Position numbers and translations under genes: made by a program
DNA from: Planctomycetota bacterium
GTDB taxonomy: Bacteria > Planctomycetota > UBA1135 > UBA2386
Assembly: GCA_023433825.1 (NCBI GenBank)
Contig: JAEYTU010000644.1
Location: 1-5,556 of the forward strand
Length of the DNA stretch: 5,556 nucleotides
Direction of reading: 5' to 3'
Notes under the pieces: generated by a model
The model's database searches: none
The model's input: the letters and a program-made list of their open reading frames with translations, nothing else
Told to the model about the DNA's origin: nothing
Shown: in pieces, positions 1-5,556 of the stretch
Numbering within the stretch: position 1 is the stretch's first letter
Layout: the number at the start of each line of letters is the position of its first letter

Positions 1-60
1 GTCTGCGACTACGTCGCCGGGATGACCGACCGCTTCCTGCTGAAGACCGACGGAACGTGA
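1..60 (+). CDS. dgt: C-terminal end of a probable dGTP triphosphohydrolase (HD family), partial
   Basis: The window opens inside a plus-strand reading frame that ends at TGA 58-60. The last 19 residues read VCDYVAGMTDRFLLKTDGT. The D-Y-[IV]-A-G-M-T-D-R-[FY] run is characteristic of the C-terminal part of bacterial dGTPase-like HD phosphohydrolases, which hydrolyse dGTP or other dNTPs to the nucleoside and tripolyphosphate. The HD catalytic residues lie outside the window, so activity cannot be judged. The gene converges on the truC-like gene with only 6 bp between the two stop codons. The call rests on one short motif; another HD-domain nucleotidase is possible. Confidence 0.68.
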   Translation, partial: VCDYVAGMTDRFLLKTDGT

Positions 61-66
61 GCCACG

Positions 67-786
67 TCAGACCGCGTCGGCCGCTGCCGACATCGCGGCG
101 TCGTAGCCCGGCGTCGCGCGCAGGACGTCGTGCAGCGCCTCCGGCAGCGGATCGCGGATCGTCATCGGCCGGCCGTCGGTCGGATGCGTGAAGTCGAGAC
201 GCGCCGCGTGCAGGAACAACCGCGCGAGCCCGCGATGCGCGCGCCAGAACCGGTTGTCGCGCCCCTTGCCGTGCGTCGTGTCGCCGAGGACGTGGTGGCC
301 GAGATGGTTCAGGTGCCGACGGATCTGGTGATGACGGCCGCTGTGCAGAGTGGCGCTGACGAGCGAACACCGTTCGAGGACCGCGAGCCGGCGGAACGTC
401 GTTCGCGACGGCAGCGCGACGCCGGCGGCGTTCGACAGCGGTCGGTCGCAGTCGACCTCCGGCGCGATGTGTCCGCGAACGAGCGCGACGTAGACCTTCG
501 CCGAGGACGCGTCGGTCAGCGAGCGTTGCAACCGCGCCGCGGCCGTCGACGACAACGCGAGCGCGACGATGCCGGACGTCGAGCGATCGAGACGTTGGAC
601 CGGGAACACGAACCGGCCGCCGAGCAGGTCGCGAACCGTCTGCACGACGACCTCGGCGTCGCGGAAGTGCTCGTCACGGTGCATCAGCATCCCGCTCGGC
701 TTCGACACGACGACGAGGTCGTCGTCGCAGTGCAGGATCCGAACGCCGCGCGCGTCCGGTGCGCGCACTTGTGGCGTCTCCGTCAT
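67..786 (-). CDS. truC: tRNA pseudouridine synthase C-type enzyme (RluA family)
   Basis: This 239-residue cytoplasmic enzyme is predicted to isomerise a specific uridine in tRNA to pseudouridine; E. coli TruC acts on U65 in the acceptor stem. The sequence follows the RluA-family plan: an N-terminal strand region with SKPSGMLMHR (about 28-37), the catalytic motif RLDRSTSG (65-72) with Asp67 as the expected nucleophile, the SGRHHQIRRHLNHLGH segment (149-164) with the conserved Arg/His-rich helix, and GDTTHGKGRDNR (168-179) followed by LFLHAARLDFTHP. The VVVQTVRDLLG stretch before the catalytic motif and the GD-x-x-HG-x-x-x-x-NR motif favour TruC over RluA, RluC or RluD. There is no N-terminal S4 domain, again as in TruC. 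The frame stays open far upstream, but homology begins only after the ATG at 786, which overlaps the stop of the GT9 gene as ATGA. No clear Shine-Dalgarno precedes it, so translation is probably coupled. The residue before RLDR is Gln64, where His is usual; this residue is not the nucleophile. Confidence 0.9.
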   Translation of the reverse strand: MTETPQVRAPDARGVRILHCDDDLVVVSKPSGMLMHRDEHFRDAEVVVQTVRDLLGGRFVFPVQRLDRSTSGIVALALSSTAAARLQRSLTDASSAKVYVALVRGHIAPEVDCDRPLSNAAGVALPSRTTFRRLAVLERCSLVSATLHSGRHHQIRRHLNHLGHHVLGDTTHGKGRDNRFWRAHRGLARLFLHAARLDFTHPTDGRPMTIRDPLPEALHDVLRATPGYDAAMSAAADAV

Positions 787-1925
787 CGGGTCGCGAGCGC
801 GCCGAGTCCGCGTTCGACCGCGGCGAGGACGACCGACGGCAGGATCCGCTGTTGGCAGTGCGGGTCGACGTCGCAGGTCGGCAGGTAGCAGCACAGACAC
901 GTCAGGTCGGTCGGGACGATCTTCTCGCCGCGGCCGTACAGCTCGATCTCGGCCGACGACGTCGGCCCGAACAGCGCGACGACGTGACGACGGCGCGCCG
1001 TGGCGACGTGCAGTGCGAACGTGTCGCCGGTGACGACGACGGCGCACAGGTCGACGAGCGCCGCGAAGCGCCGATAGCCGTTGTCGGTGCCGGCATCGAC
1101 GACGGCTCGCCCAGGCGTTGCCGCGACGAGCTGCGCATGGCGTTCGCGTTCCTCCGGGCCGCCGAGAAGCATCACGCCGTAGCCGCGATCGGTCGCGAGC
1201 GTCAGGAACGCGATCTGGTGTTCGAGCGTCCACTGCTTGCGCGTCCAGCGCCCGCCGGCGCCGGAGTTGAGGCCGATCCACGGACCGCGGAACGCGAGCC
1301 CGGCCGCGAACGCCTGCGCATGCGAGCGATCTTCGGCGCTGGGCTCGAGGATCGGCTCGGCGACGGCGGTCGGATCGAGGTCGAGAACGCGCGCGACGAG
1401 GGTCTGGTAGGTCGTCGTGTTCGCGCGCTTCTGCGCATCGGACAGCCCCATCCGGTACCAGACGTCGGCGCCAGCCCCGAGCGGGACGACGACGCCGCGT
1501 TCGTCCATCGAGAAGCCGCGCCGCTGACGTCCGCGCGCGGCCGCGGCGAGAACGGCGGCGTCCGGATCGGCGTCCGGGCACAGGACGACGTCGAACGTCT
1601 CGACGGCGAGCCGCGCCGCCGTTCGCGCGTCGCCGTGCGTCAACACCTCGTCGACGAGCGGGTTGCCGGCGAACAGTGCGCGCGCCGACGGCGCGGTCAG
1701 CCAGGTCAGCTTCGCCCCGGGGAACGCCGCGTGGATCGCCGGGAGCAGCGCCGTCGTTCGCAGCACGTCGCCGACGGCCGCGAGTTTGACGACGAGGATC
1801 CGGCGCCGGATCGGGTCGTACTGCGTGCAGGTCGGACAGGTGACCCCGGACCGCTTGTGCGGATCGCAGGGACGATCCGCACGGAACCAGCGGCAGTCGA
1901 CGTGCAACGTTCGGGGATCAACCAT
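783..1925 (-). CDS. Glycosyltransferase family 9 (heptosyltransferase-like) with terminal cysteine clusters
   Basis: This 380-residue GT-B enzyme resembles LPS heptosyltransferases (WaaC/WaaF type), which move heptose from an ADP-activated donor onto the lipid A-Kdo core at the cytoplasmic face of the inner membrane. Family landmarks are ILVVKLAAVGDVLRTTALLP (43-62), the start of the N-terminal Rossmann domain with the Gly-Asp that begins GT9 proteins; WIGLNSGAGGRWTRKQW (216-232), the C-domain opening; VMLLGGPEERERH (251-263); VVTGDTFALHVATA (297-310), the GD-[ST]-x-x-x-H donor-site motif; and VVALFGPT (315-322). Unlike WaaC/F, a segment before the first strand carries Cys11, Cys20, Cys30 and Cys33, and a segment near the C-terminus carries Cys343, 345, 346, 351 and 357. 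The start could be the ATG at 1925 (chosen, 8-bp overlap with the gene before) or the one two codons earlier at 1931; neither has a good Shine-Dalgarno. The enzyme class is secure; the sugar and acceptor are inferred from the neighbouring kinase and transferases. Confidence 0.88.
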   Translation of the reverse strand: MVDPRTLHVDCRWFRADRPCDPHKRSGVTCPTCTQYDPIRRRILVVKLAAVGDVLRTTALLPAIHAAFPGAKLTWLTAPSARALFAGNPLVDEVLTHGDARTAARLAVETFDVVLCPDADPDAAVLAAAARGRQRRGFSMDERGVVVPLGAGADVWYRMGLSDAQKRANTTTYQTLVARVLDLDPTAVAEPILEPSAEDRSHAQAFAAGLAFRGPWIGLNSGAGGRWTRKQWTLEHQIAFLTLATDRGYGVMLLGGPEERERHAQLVAATPGRAVVDAGTDNGYRRFAALVDLCAVVVTGDTFALHVATARRRHVVALFGPTSSAEIELYGRGEKIVPTDLTCLCCYLPTCDVDPHCQQRILPSVVLAAVERGLGALATR

Positions 1926-3018
1926 CGGCATCGCGCAAAAGGCGCTCGAACAAGCGCTCCATGTTTTCGACCATTCGCTGCGCCGGGAAGAGTGCCGCGA
2001 CACGCGCGGCCGCGGCAGTGCCCATCCGTTCGCGCCGCGCCGGGTCGGCGAGCAATGCACTCAGGGCTTCTGACCACGCGTTCGGATCGCCGGCACGGAC
2101 GACCAGACCGGTCTCGCCGTCGGCGACGATCTCCGGCAAACCGCCGGCGGGACTGACGACTTGCGGGAGGCCGGCGGCGCCCGCTTCGAGACACGCGTTC
2201 GACAGGCCCTCGTGGAACGACGGCATGCAGAAGACGTCGGCCGCCGCATACAGATCGCGAATCGGGCGCACGGCGCCGGGAATGTGGACCGCCGCGTCGA
2301 TGCCGAGCGCGACCGCACGGCGGCGCAGCAGCGCGAGGTCCGTCCCGTCGCCGGCGAGGAACAGCCGCGCCTGCGGGAAGCGTGGCCGCAGCAGTGCGAA
2401 CGCGTGCAGCAGGTCGCGCTGACCCTTGCGGGGCCGCAGCGCCGCGGCGCACGCCAGCAGCAGCGCGTCCGGCGCGATCCCGAGTCGCTGCCGCGCGGCC
2501 GCGCGATCGGCGCGGATCCCCTGCCACGGCGCGAGATCGATCCCTTCGTGCACGAGGCTGACGCGATCCGGCGCGACGCCGGCGGCGAGGACTTCCCGCT
2601 GCACGCCGATGCTGTTCGCGACGACGTGGTCGACGAGGCTGCGATAACGCCACCCGCGCCAGAATCGGCCGATCGGATAGTCGATGCGTCGTGTCGTGAC
2701 ACGGACCGGAACTCGGATCCCGCGCGCGTGGATCCCGCCCCACAGCAGCGAACGACCGCAGCCGAAATGCAGAACGTCGGGTGCGAACGCCGTCACGGCC
2801 GCGCGGAACGCGCGTCGGACACGGACGCGCAGCGGCCGCCGCAAGTCGACGACGTCGACGGGCACGCCGACGGCCGATGCCGTCGCGGCGAACTTCGCGT
2901 CGGGCGCCAGCACGAGGCGATTCGCGTGACCGCGCGCGACGAGGTGACGAACGAGGAAGTCGAGTTGCACCTCACCGCCGGACCAACCGGTCTCGGCCAG
3001 CACGTGGAGCACTCGCAT
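1918..3018 (-). CDS. Glycosyltransferase family 4 (GT-B, retaining)
   Basis: This complete 366-residue cytosolic or membrane-associated transferase should use a nucleotide-activated sugar to extend a surface glycan. The N-terminal domain begins MRVLHVLAETGWSGGEVQLD, in which the Gly-Gly loop of GT4 acceptor domains is visible (residues 14-15), followed by VRHLVARGH. The C-terminal donor domain shows ALRPRKGQRDLLHAF (193-207), whose Arg195/Lys198 match the usual phosphate-binding pair; LFLAGDG (219-225); and the E-x7-E motif in FHEGLSNACLEAG (Glu270 and Glu278), followed by GGLPEIVADGETGLVV (292-307). The length is normal for the family and no signal peptide is seen. The start is fixed: there is no in-frame ATG or GTG between 3018 and the preceding stop at 3076. 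A 57-bp GC-rich spacer separates it from the CgeB-like gene, and its 3' end overlaps the GT9 gene. Specificity within GT4 cannot be assigned. Confidence 0.93.
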   Translation of the reverse strand: MRVLHVLAETGWSGGEVQLDFLVRHLVARGHANRLVLAPDAKFAATASAVGVPVDVVDLRRPLRVRVRRAFRAAVTAFAPDVLHFGCGRSLLWGGIHARGIRVPVRVTTRRIDYPIGRFWRGWRYRSLVDHVVANSIGVQREVLAAGVAPDRVSLVHEGIDLAPWQGIRADRAAARQRLGIAPDALLLACAAALRPRKGQRDLLHAFALLRPRFPQARLFLAGDGTDLALLRRRAVALGIDAAVHIPGAVRPIRDLYAAADVFCMPSFHEGLSNACLEAGAAGLPQVVSPAGGLPEIVADGETGLVVRAGDPNAWSEALSALLADPARRERMGTAAAARVAALFPAQRMVENMERLFERLLRDADG

Positions 3019-3075
3019 CGGGCGCGGCTCAGCGGCGGGTGCGGGCGGCGGCGGCGCGCGGCATGCCGTCGTGAC

Positions 3076-4095
3076 TCACGGCGACTCGACGATCCCGACC
3101 GGACGGAGCGAACTCGTCGGCTCCTGGATCGTCGGCATCCCATGCGTCAGCACGTCGAGGATCCGCTCGATGCGATGGGAGAACTGGTGGCGCTCCAGCG
3201 CGATCCGATACCCGTTCTCGGCGATCCGCGCGCGTTCCTGCGGATCGGCGAGGTACTGGTCGATCCGCTCGAGGCAGTCGTCGAGATCGAGGTACCACGC
3301 GAGCTGTTCGCCATCGCGGAACACGGTCTCCAACCGCGGGACGTAGTGCGTCAGGTGGAAACCACGACAGGCGAGCGTCAGGAACGTTCGGTTCGAGAAG
3401 TACAGCGGGTCGTCGTTGATCTGGTTCAACCCGAGCACGATCGACGACGTCGCGCACAGCTTGCGGAAGCCCGGCGCCTTGACCGGCCCGCGAATCTGCA
3501 GGCGCGGATACCGATCGCGCCACTCGTCCCAACCGACACCGAAGACCTCGAGGTCGAAGTGCTCGGCGATCCCGGCCAGGAACGTCGCGCGCCGGCCGTT
3601 CGGTCCCGGCCCACCGACGAACACGACATCGCGCTTCGGCGAACGGGGCGGGATCGGGAAGTGGTACTTCGGCGAGAACCCGTCCATCTGGAACAGGATG
3701 TTGCGAACCCCCTTCTCCTCGAGCCACCCGCTCCGCGCCGGATTGCTGAGCACGACGAGGTCCGCGAGGGTCATGTAGTGCGCCATCGAGACGTCGTGCG
3801 TCTCCATCGGCTGCTCGACCCACAGCACGATCGGCGTCAGCTCACGGAACTCCTCGAGCAGCACCTGCGGCAGATCGCGACAGAACACGAACACGAGGTC
3901 GGGCGCGAACTTCTCGTAGGTCCGTCGCGCCCACCGCAGTGCATTCGCGCGGCCGAGCCAACGACGCAGCGTCGACAGATTGAGCCACCGGGTCTCGACG
4001 CCATGTTTGCGCCACGCATCGACGAGGCCGCCAGTGGCGCGACTGCGCGACATCGATTTGCCGAAGAACAACACACGTTCGGGCCGCTTCGTCAT
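3076..4095 (-). CDS. CgeB-like glycosyltransferase (Glyco_trans_1_2 type C-terminal domain)
   Basis: From the ATG at 4095 this is a 339-residue protein. Its N-terminal half begins RVLFFGKSMSRSRATGGLVD (7-26) and continues with an APDLVFVFCRD strand (64-74), PIVLWVEQPM (88-97) and ADLVVLSNP (111-119). The second half opens with RDVVFVGGPGPNGRRATFL (155-173) and has GLNQINDDPLYFSNRTFLTL (222-241), followed by ACRGFHLTHYVPRLETVF and a helical end with DCLERIDQYLADPQERARIAENG (273-295). That order is typical of CgeB and related proteins that carry a C-terminal glycosyl transferases group 1-like domain; they are found in spore-coat, maturation and surface-polysaccharide loci. The role here, adding a sugar to an envelope glycan, is inferred from the neighbours. 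Family similarity starts at about residue 7, supporting the 4095 start, with only a weak GGA five bases upstream. An in-frame ATG at 4308 would add 71 residues rich in Gly, Arg and Asp that resemble nothing I recognise; that start cannot be excluded. Confidence 0.82.
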   Translation of the reverse strand: MTKRPERVLFFGKSMSRSRATGGLVDAWRKHGVETRWLNLSTLRRWLGRANALRWARRTYEKFAPDLVFVFCRDLPQVLLEEFRELTPIVLWVEQPMETHDVSMAHYMTLADLVVLSNPARSGWLEEKGVRNILFQMDGFSPKYHFPIPPRSPKRDVVFVGGPGPNGRRATFLAGIAEHFDLEVFGVGWDEWRDRYPRLQIRGPVKAPGFRKLCATSSIVLGLNQINDDPLYFSNRTFLTLACRGFHLTHYVPRLETVFRDGEQLAWYLDLDDCLERIDQYLADPQERARIAENGYRIALERHQFSHRIERILDVLTHGMPTIQEPTSSLRPVGIVESP

Positions 4096-4319
4096 CGGAA
4101 TCCGAGAGAGCACTGTGGAAGGGCTCCCAAAGCCGCCGGCGACTCCCTCTCGGATGCCGTCTCGGAGTCCGTCATTGCGCAAATCGCCGCGAAGGCCGTC
4201 GAGGTGTGCGGCATCGAGCTCGGACGAGTGGCCGCGGAAACCATTCGCGACGAAGCGCGGCGGGGAGTTCACGTTGCGGCCAGTGGCGCCGTTCTGGGGC
4301 AGAGCCATGCAGAGTCTTC
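4096..4319. other. 224-bp gap: untranslated leader or N-terminal extension of the CgeB-like gene
   Basis: This is the only sizeable gap in the minus-strand gene series. The CgeB-like frame stays open through it back to an ATG at 4308, so it may be coding. The translated extension contains degenerate four-residue units (DGLR, GDLR, DGLR, DGIR), reflecting a rough 12-nt periodicity on the DNA, with TCTCGGA at 4148-4154 and again at 4160-4166 on the plus strand. An 8-bp inverted pair, TCCGAGAG (4101-4108) and CTCTCGGA (4147-4154), could fold weakly. I see no convincing -35/-10 pair, riboswitch core or hairpin followed by T residues on either strand. The region is a candidate for an internal promoter or leader only because of its length and position. 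Confidence 0.4.
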
Positions 4320-5345
4320 TTACTCGGAAGGGCCGTCGATGCCGTTTCGTAGCCTTTGGAACCGTCGATACCCTTCTTGCAGACCACGGGAGATCGGCGT
4401 GAACTCCGCAGCTGCTGACGAGTCAGGAATATAGACGGAGTGCGAACCGGGAAGCCACCACGACTTCCGGAACAGCGCGCCGAGCACGGGAGGGTGACCG
4501 TCGAGCACTTCGCGTGCGCGATCGCCGATCCACCAGTGCACGAGAGACGCATCGCCGTGGATCCACGTCCCGCCTTCGCGAGCCGATCGACGACGGTGCA
4601 ACACGCCACGGAACGTCCGGCGACGTTCGAATTCGGTGCTCTGCATCAGACAGCGCGAGACACGCCCGACGACGGCGTCGCGTTGCATGGCAGTTGCGCC
4701 CGCGAGCACGTTCGCGACCTCGTCGCGGCGGACGAGACCGCTCGCCGCAAGTGCGTCGGGCCACTCCTCGGACGGGTCGTCGGCGACGAGCTTCGCAGCC
4801 ATTCGGACGCGCGCGGCAGCATGCAACGGTGCGCGACGAATTCGTGCGGATTGTAGATCCAACACGGCGACGCCGCGGTCGCGCGTGACGACGAAGTTGC
4901 CGACGTTGAGATCCGGGTGGAAGACACCGGCATCCGCGAGGCGCGCGGCGATCCGCGCACGTTCGTCGGTGCTCGCCGTCCGCGTGTCGACGTCGAGGGC
5001 GCGCGTCACGAGCACCGACAACGCTGGGATCCCGCGCCGTCGTCGCGCGAAGACGGCGACGACCTCGGGGCAGGTGACGCCGAACTCGGCGATCCGATTC
5101 AGGAGACGCGCCTCGTGCACGGCGGGGAGGGCTCGCAGCAGGTAGCGCAGTCGGTCTTTCGCACGGGGGAAGCCCATCACCTTGACGAACACCGCGCCGA
5201 GGTGCGGGAGACGCCCGCGCCCGACCGACCGGATCCAGCGGGTCTGCACCGGCTCGACTCCGGGTGGCAACCTGCCGGGCGCCGCATCGCAAGCCGAGTG
5301 CCAGGATGCCAGCGTCGCCCGGTCGGCCGGCGTCAGCTGCGCCAC
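4320..5345 (-). CDS. Lipopolysaccharide core kinase-like protein (RfaP/KdkA superfamily) with C-terminal extension
   Basis: This 341-residue protein has the protein-kinase-like fold of LPS sugar kinases, which transfer phosphate from ATP to Kdo or heptose of the inner core. Visible elements are AVFVKVMGF with the likely ATP-binding Lys55; LRYLLRALPAVHEARLLNRI with an alpha-C-type Glu79; GVTCPEVVAVF (89-99); LSVLVTRALD (109-118), the hinge region; the catalytic loop VFHPDLNVGNFVV (141-153) with Asp145 and Asn150; and VAVLDLQSARI (159-169) with metal-binding Asp163 in a DLQ version of DFG. The DLN in the catalytic loop resembles KdkA (Kdo kinase). Known KdkA and WaaP proteins are about 235-265 residues, so about the last 90-100 residues are extra; they are Trp-rich and include WIHGDASLVHWWIG and FRKSWWLPGSHSVYIPD. 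I chose the GTG at 5345 because it has GAGG four bases upstream and overlaps the previous gene by 13 bp; no ATG occurs in frame before Met57, which is past the kinase Lys. Whether the substrate is Kdo, heptose or another sugar is not visible. Confidence 0.82.
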   Translation of the reverse strand: MAQLTPADRATLASWHSACDAAPGRLPPGVEPVQTRWIRSVGRGRLPHLGAVFVKVMGFPRAKDRLRYLLRALPAVHEARLLNRIAEFGVTCPEVVAVFARRRRGIPALSVLVTRALDVDTRTASTDERARIAARLADAGVFHPDLNVGNFVVTRDRGVAVLDLQSARIRRAPLHAAARVRMAAKLVADDPSEEWPDALAASGLVRRDEVANVLAGATAMQRDAVVGRVSRCLMQSTEFERRRTFRGVLHRRRSAREGGTWIHGDASLVHWWIGDRAREVLDGHPPVLGALFRKSWWLPGSHSVYIPDSSAAAEFTPISRGLQEGYRRFQRLRNGIDGPSE

Positions 5346-5556
5346 GACGCCTCGACGCGCGAGCGAAAGCGAACCGCGGCGGCAACCGGGTCCATCGGCC
5401 CACGCACGCGCGCCGACGCGGCTGCGCCGAGCGCTTGGCGGCGTTCCGGTGAACGCGCGAGCGCGATCAGCGCGCTCGCGAGAGCTTCGACGGTCTCGTC
5501 GGCGATGACGCCGCACGGCCCGTCCGCAGCAGTCGAAGGTCCGAGCAATTCCGGCA
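5333..5556 (-). CDS. C-terminal end of a GT4-type glycosyltransferase, partial
   Basis: The frame is open from the right edge to TGA 5335-5333, giving 73 residues. They begin PELLGP, followed by CGVIADETVEALASALIALA, SPERRQALGAAASARVR and a helical end in RFRSRVEASWRS. This matches the tail of GT4 enzymes: the (G)xPE(L/I) strand after the E-x7-E motif, a substrate-loop region ending GVIA, and the paired helices at the C-terminus. The catalytic motifs lie beyond the window. The 3' end overlaps the start of the kinase-like gene by 13 bp. The fragment is too short to assign a sugar or acceptor. Confidence 0.75.
   Translation of the reverse strand, partial: PELLGPSTAADGPCGVIADETVEALASALIALARSPERRQALGAAASARVRGPMDPVAAAVRFRSRVEASWRS
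5350..5353 (-). promoter_or_regulatory. Ribosome binding site for the kinase-like gene
   Basis: The minus strand reads GAGG, then CGTC, then GTG at 5345. This is the clearest Shine-Dalgarno among the starts in this window and decides for the GTG start. The site lies inside the 3' end of the upstream glycosyltransferase gene, which suggests the two are translated from one message. Confidence 0.6.

Noticed and set aside
67..1581. Longer version of the truC frame beginning at 1581
   Set aside because: The upstream 265 residues are Arg-rich and lie in another frame over the GT9 gene. Family similarity begins only after the ATG at 786.
759..2156. Plus-strand open frame of about 465 codons
   Set aside because: It is antisense to the GT9 gene and the end of the GT4 gene, with low-complexity charged composition and no family motif.
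1706..2743. Minus-strand open frame of about 345 codons in another frame
   Set aside because: It overlaps the GT4 and GT9 genes, both of which have clear motifs, and its own translation is Arg/Ala/Pro-rich with none.
3059..3068. Perfect 10-bp palindrome CGGCATGCCG in the spacer before the GT4 gene
   Set aside because: Short palindromes of this kind are common in GC-rich DNA. It lacks a T run for a terminator and a nearby promoter for an operator.
4101..4154. 8-bp inverted pair TCCGAGAG / CTCTCGGA
   Set aside because: The 38-base loop and lack of a following T tract make it a poor terminator, and the low-complexity surroundings make chance likely.
4096..4245. Minus-strand 50-codon frame from ATG about 4245, ending in an ATGA overlap with the 4095 start
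   Set aside because: It has no Shine-Dalgarno or recognisable composition, and its peptide is Ser/Ala/Thr-rich. The ATGA overlap alone is not enough to call a leader peptide.
2161..4434. Plus-strand open frame of about 757 codons
   Set aside because: It runs antisense through two well-supported glycosyltransferase genes, and its translation is an Arg/Glu/Asp/Pro-rich string without recognisable motifs. Long antisense frames are expected in GC-rich DNA where stop codons are rare.

Overview
The window is GC-rich (roughly two-thirds G+C by eye) and almost fully coding. Six of its seven genes lie on the minus strand and read leftward. They form a tight series of cell-envelope glycan genes with a tRNA-modification gene at the downstream end. 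The seventh is the last 60 bases of a plus-strand gene at the left edge. A Kdo/heptose-kinase-like protein together with a heptosyltransferase-type GT9 enzyme suggests a Gram-negative, LPS-making, high-GC bacterium. Planctomycetota, Myxococcota or a similar lineage would fit, but the sequence alone does not settle the phylum.

Layout in transcription order, right to left: (i) the C-terminus of a GT4-type glycosyltransferase, cut by the right edge (5333-5556); (ii) an RfaP/KdkA-type lipopolysaccharide core kinase with a long C-terminal extension, starting at a GTG inside the previous gene (4320-5345); (iii) a 224-bp gap (4096-4319), which could be a leader or an N-terminal extension of the next gene; (iv) a CgeB-like glycosyltransferase (3076-4095); (v) a complete GT4 glycosyltransferase (1918-3018); (vi) a GT9 heptosyltransferase-like enzyme with Cys-rich segments at both ends (783-1925); (vii) TruC-type tRNA pseudouridine synthase (67-786), joined to the GT9 gene by an ATGA overlap. 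A plus-strand gene, probably a dGTP triphosphohydrolase, converges on truC and ends 6 bp from it (1-60).

The four glycosyltransferases and the kinase most likely build and phosphorylate an outer-membrane oligosaccharide such as the LPS core: GT-B enzymes add sugars in turn and the kinase phosphorylates an inner sugar. This is inferred from family and gene order; no donor or acceptor can be read from the sequence. truC has no evident link to glycan synthesis and probably shares the transcript and translational coupling.

I saw no RNA genes, mobile elements, CRISPR arrays, or convincing terminators or promoters. The most interesting points are the paired cysteine clusters of the GT9 enzyme, the C-terminal extension of the kinase, and the uncertain start and quasi-periodic DNA in the 224-bp gap. 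I found no clear case for a wholly new system.
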